NCBI GenBank assembly: GCA_016206515.1
Contig: JACQRN010000024.1
Location: forward strand, 1 to 13,803
Length of the DNA stretch: 13,803 nucleotides
Source: Planctomycetota bacterium
Lineage (GTDB): Bacteria; Planctomycetota; SBBH01; JACQRN01
Direction of reading: 5' to 3'
A program made the position numbers and the translations under genes. The notes under the pieces are model-generated. The model saw only the letters and a list, made by a program, of their open reading frames with translations, made no database searches and was not told where the DNA came from. This document shows positions 12,882 through 13,803 of this stretch, piece after piece. Position 1 is the first letter of the stretch; each line of letters starts with the position of its first letter.

Positions 12882-13652
12882 CTACCGATGCCCCCAGCGC
12901 GGCGGCCTCTTCTCCAGGAACGCGCGCACTCCCTCAGAGGCGTCGGCTAGCGGAAGCAGGCGCGAATGGTATCTCTCCTCCGTCTTGGCGATCGCCTCGA
13001 GGGCGTCCGGGCCCAGGCATCCGTCGCGCAGGGCACCGCGCACCTGGGCGAGGACGGCGCCGCTCTTGGAGGCGATGTCGGCGGCGAGACGCGCGACCGC
13101 CTCGTCGAGCGCCGCGGCGGGATGGACCTGGTTCACCAGACCCCACTCGCGCGCCTCGGCTGCCGTCAGGCGGCGCCCCGTCAGGCAGATCTCGACCGCC
13201 CGCTTCCACCCCACCACGCGCGGCCACCAGGCGGCGGCGACCGGCGGGAGCGATCCGACGTTCACCTCCGGCTGGCCGAACGAGGCATCCTCGGAGGCGA
13301 TCGTCAGGTCGCAGAAGCACGCCAGCTCGCACCCGCCGCCGAGGCAGTAGCCGCGCACCGAGGCGATCGACACCCACGGGGCGTCCCAGATCTCGCGCAG
13401 CGCGCCGTGAAAGGCGTCGAGCATCGCGCCCGCCTGGGCGGCGGAGTGGTCTCCCACCTCGGCGCCGGCGGAGAAGGCGCGCGTCCCGGCCCCCTTCATC
13501 ACGACGACGCGGACCCGCCCTTCGGCCGACAGTCTGCGCAGGCCATCGCGCAACGTCTGGAACATGCCGACGTCCATGACGTTGAGCGGCGGCCGGTCGA
13601 TCTCGACCGTGGCGATTGCGTCCCCCTCCTGGAACCGGACGGATCCCGTCAT
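12882..13652 (-). CDS. Enoyl-CoA hydratase/isomerase (crotonase) family protein
   Basis: A complete 256-residue crotonase-fold enzyme acting on acyl-CoA in the cytosol. The oxyanion-hole segments are AFSAGAEVGDH at 59-69 and GYCLGGGCELACFCDL at 101-116. Both catalytic glutamates of typical hydratases are present: Glu109 in GGCELA and Glu129 in FGQPEVNVG. The run GQPEVNVGSLPPVAAAWWPR resembles cyclohexa-1,5-dienecarbonyl-CoA hydratases more than beta-oxidation hydratases, but the substrate cannot be set from sequence. The C-terminus FLEKRPPRWGHR is the usual family ending. The ATG at 13652 has GAGAGG 5 bases upstream. It converges on the small partner gene with 12 bases between stops, and a gap of about 90 bases separates it from the upstream gene at the window edge. 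Confidence 0.93.
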   Translation of the reverse strand: MTGSVRFQEGDAIATVEIDRPPLNVMDVGMFQTLRDGLRRLSAEGRVRVVVMKGAGTRAFSAGAEVGDHSAAQAGAMLDAFHGALREIWDAPWVSIASVRGYCLGGGCELACFCDLTIASEDASFGQPEVNVGSLPPVAAAWWPRVVGWKRAVEICLTGRRLTAAEAREWGLVNQVHPAAALDEAVARLAADIASKSGAVLAQVRGALRDGCLGPDALEAIAKTEERYHSRLLPLADASEGVRAFLEKRPPRWGHR

Positions 13653-13659
13653 GACCGCC

Positions 13660-13674
13660 TCTCAGAGCCTGAGA
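13660..13674 (-). promoter_or_regulatory. Hairpin overlapping the hydratase ribosome site
   Basis: TCTCAG-AGC-CTGAGA is a perfect 6-base inverted repeat with a 3-base loop. In the transcript its second arm contains part of the GAGAGG ribosome site, so it could limit translation or be an operator half-site pair. Confidence 0.3.
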
Positions 13675-13695
13675 ATGAATCCCCCAGTCGGCGAT

Positions 13696-13707
13696 GGCAA
13701 CGTTGCC
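13696..13707. promoter_or_regulatory. 12-base perfect palindrome upstream of the hydratase gene
   Basis: GGCAACGTTGCC is fully self-complementary and lies 44-55 bases before the hydratase start, in the short gap after the upstream gene. A dimeric repressor operator is a reasonable guess. A -35-like TTGCCA overlaps it on the minus strand, with only a weak -10 candidate downstream. Confidence 0.35.
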
Positions 13708-13743
13708 TCGGGGCTCGCCGCCCCCGCCGCGGACCGCCCGCCG

Positions 13744-13803
13744 TCACTGGTGCTCGGCTCGGATCGCCAGGTCGCTCGCCGCGTCGCTCCGGCCCATGCA
13801 CAT
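13744..13803 (-). CDS. C-terminal end of an unidentified protein
   Basis: The last 19 codons before a TGA at 13746-13744, ending SDLAIRAEHQ, continue beyond the window edge. This frame has nearly all G or C at third positions, unlike the two alternatives. Too little is visible to name the protein. It is on the same strand as the enoyl-CoA hydratase and may belong to the same transcript. Confidence 0.45.
   Translation of the reverse strand: MCMGRSDAASDLAIRAEHQ

Noticed and set aside
13653..13803. Alternative minus-strand frames for the gene at the window edge, ending at 13660 or overlapping the hydratase start.
   Set aside because: Their third-position GC is much lower than that of the frame ending at 13744.

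Overview
The window is a dense, very GC-rich bacterial chromosome segment. It has strong Shine-Dalgarno sites, GTG and TTG starts and many 1-8 base start/stop overlaps. I see no rRNA, tRNA, insertion sequence, CRISPR array or phage gene, and no gene-free stretch over about 160 bases. A lipoprotein signal, a sigma-54 activator and a YdjY-type exported protein suggest a Gram-negative-style bacterium from a poorly cultured lineage, perhaps PVC- or FCB-like. The sequence alone does not fix the phylum.

Layout. (1) 1-1338, plus strand: the C-terminal part of a PEP-synthase-like protein carrying only the PEP/pyruvate-binding (PPDK_N) domain. It is followed by a GC-rich hairpin between convergent genes. 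(2) 1398-2759, minus strand: NADP-type glutamate dehydrogenase (gdhA). (3) 2910-9068, minus strand: a four-gene operon transcribed from high to low coordinates. It encodes an 869-residue exported YdjY-domain protein, a membrane/coiled-coil protein split by an apparent frameshift, a prenyltransferase-fold lipoprotein, and inositol-3-phosphate synthase. All junctions overlap, and a well-formed -24/-12 sigma-54 promoter lies just before the first gene. (4) 9184-12060, minus strand: a sigma-54-dependent activator, pyrR and pyrB, translationally coupled. (5) 12145-12869, plus strand: a nucleotidyltransferase-fold protein and an overlapping 65-residue partner, resembling a toxin-antitoxin type pair. 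(6) 12882-13652, minus strand: a crotonase-family enoyl-CoA hydratase with a palindrome and a hairpin upstream. The last residues of another minus-strand gene lie at the window edge.

How the genes may work together. The most interesting unit is region 3. Three envelope-directed proteins of unknown role are coupled to an inositol-phosphate-making enzyme and apparently driven by sigma-54, and a sigma-54 activator gene sits about 1.6 kb upstream. An envelope or inositol-lipid function is an inference. Region 5 is the second candidate system; a run of eight C at its overlap could fuse the two proteins by a -1 slip.
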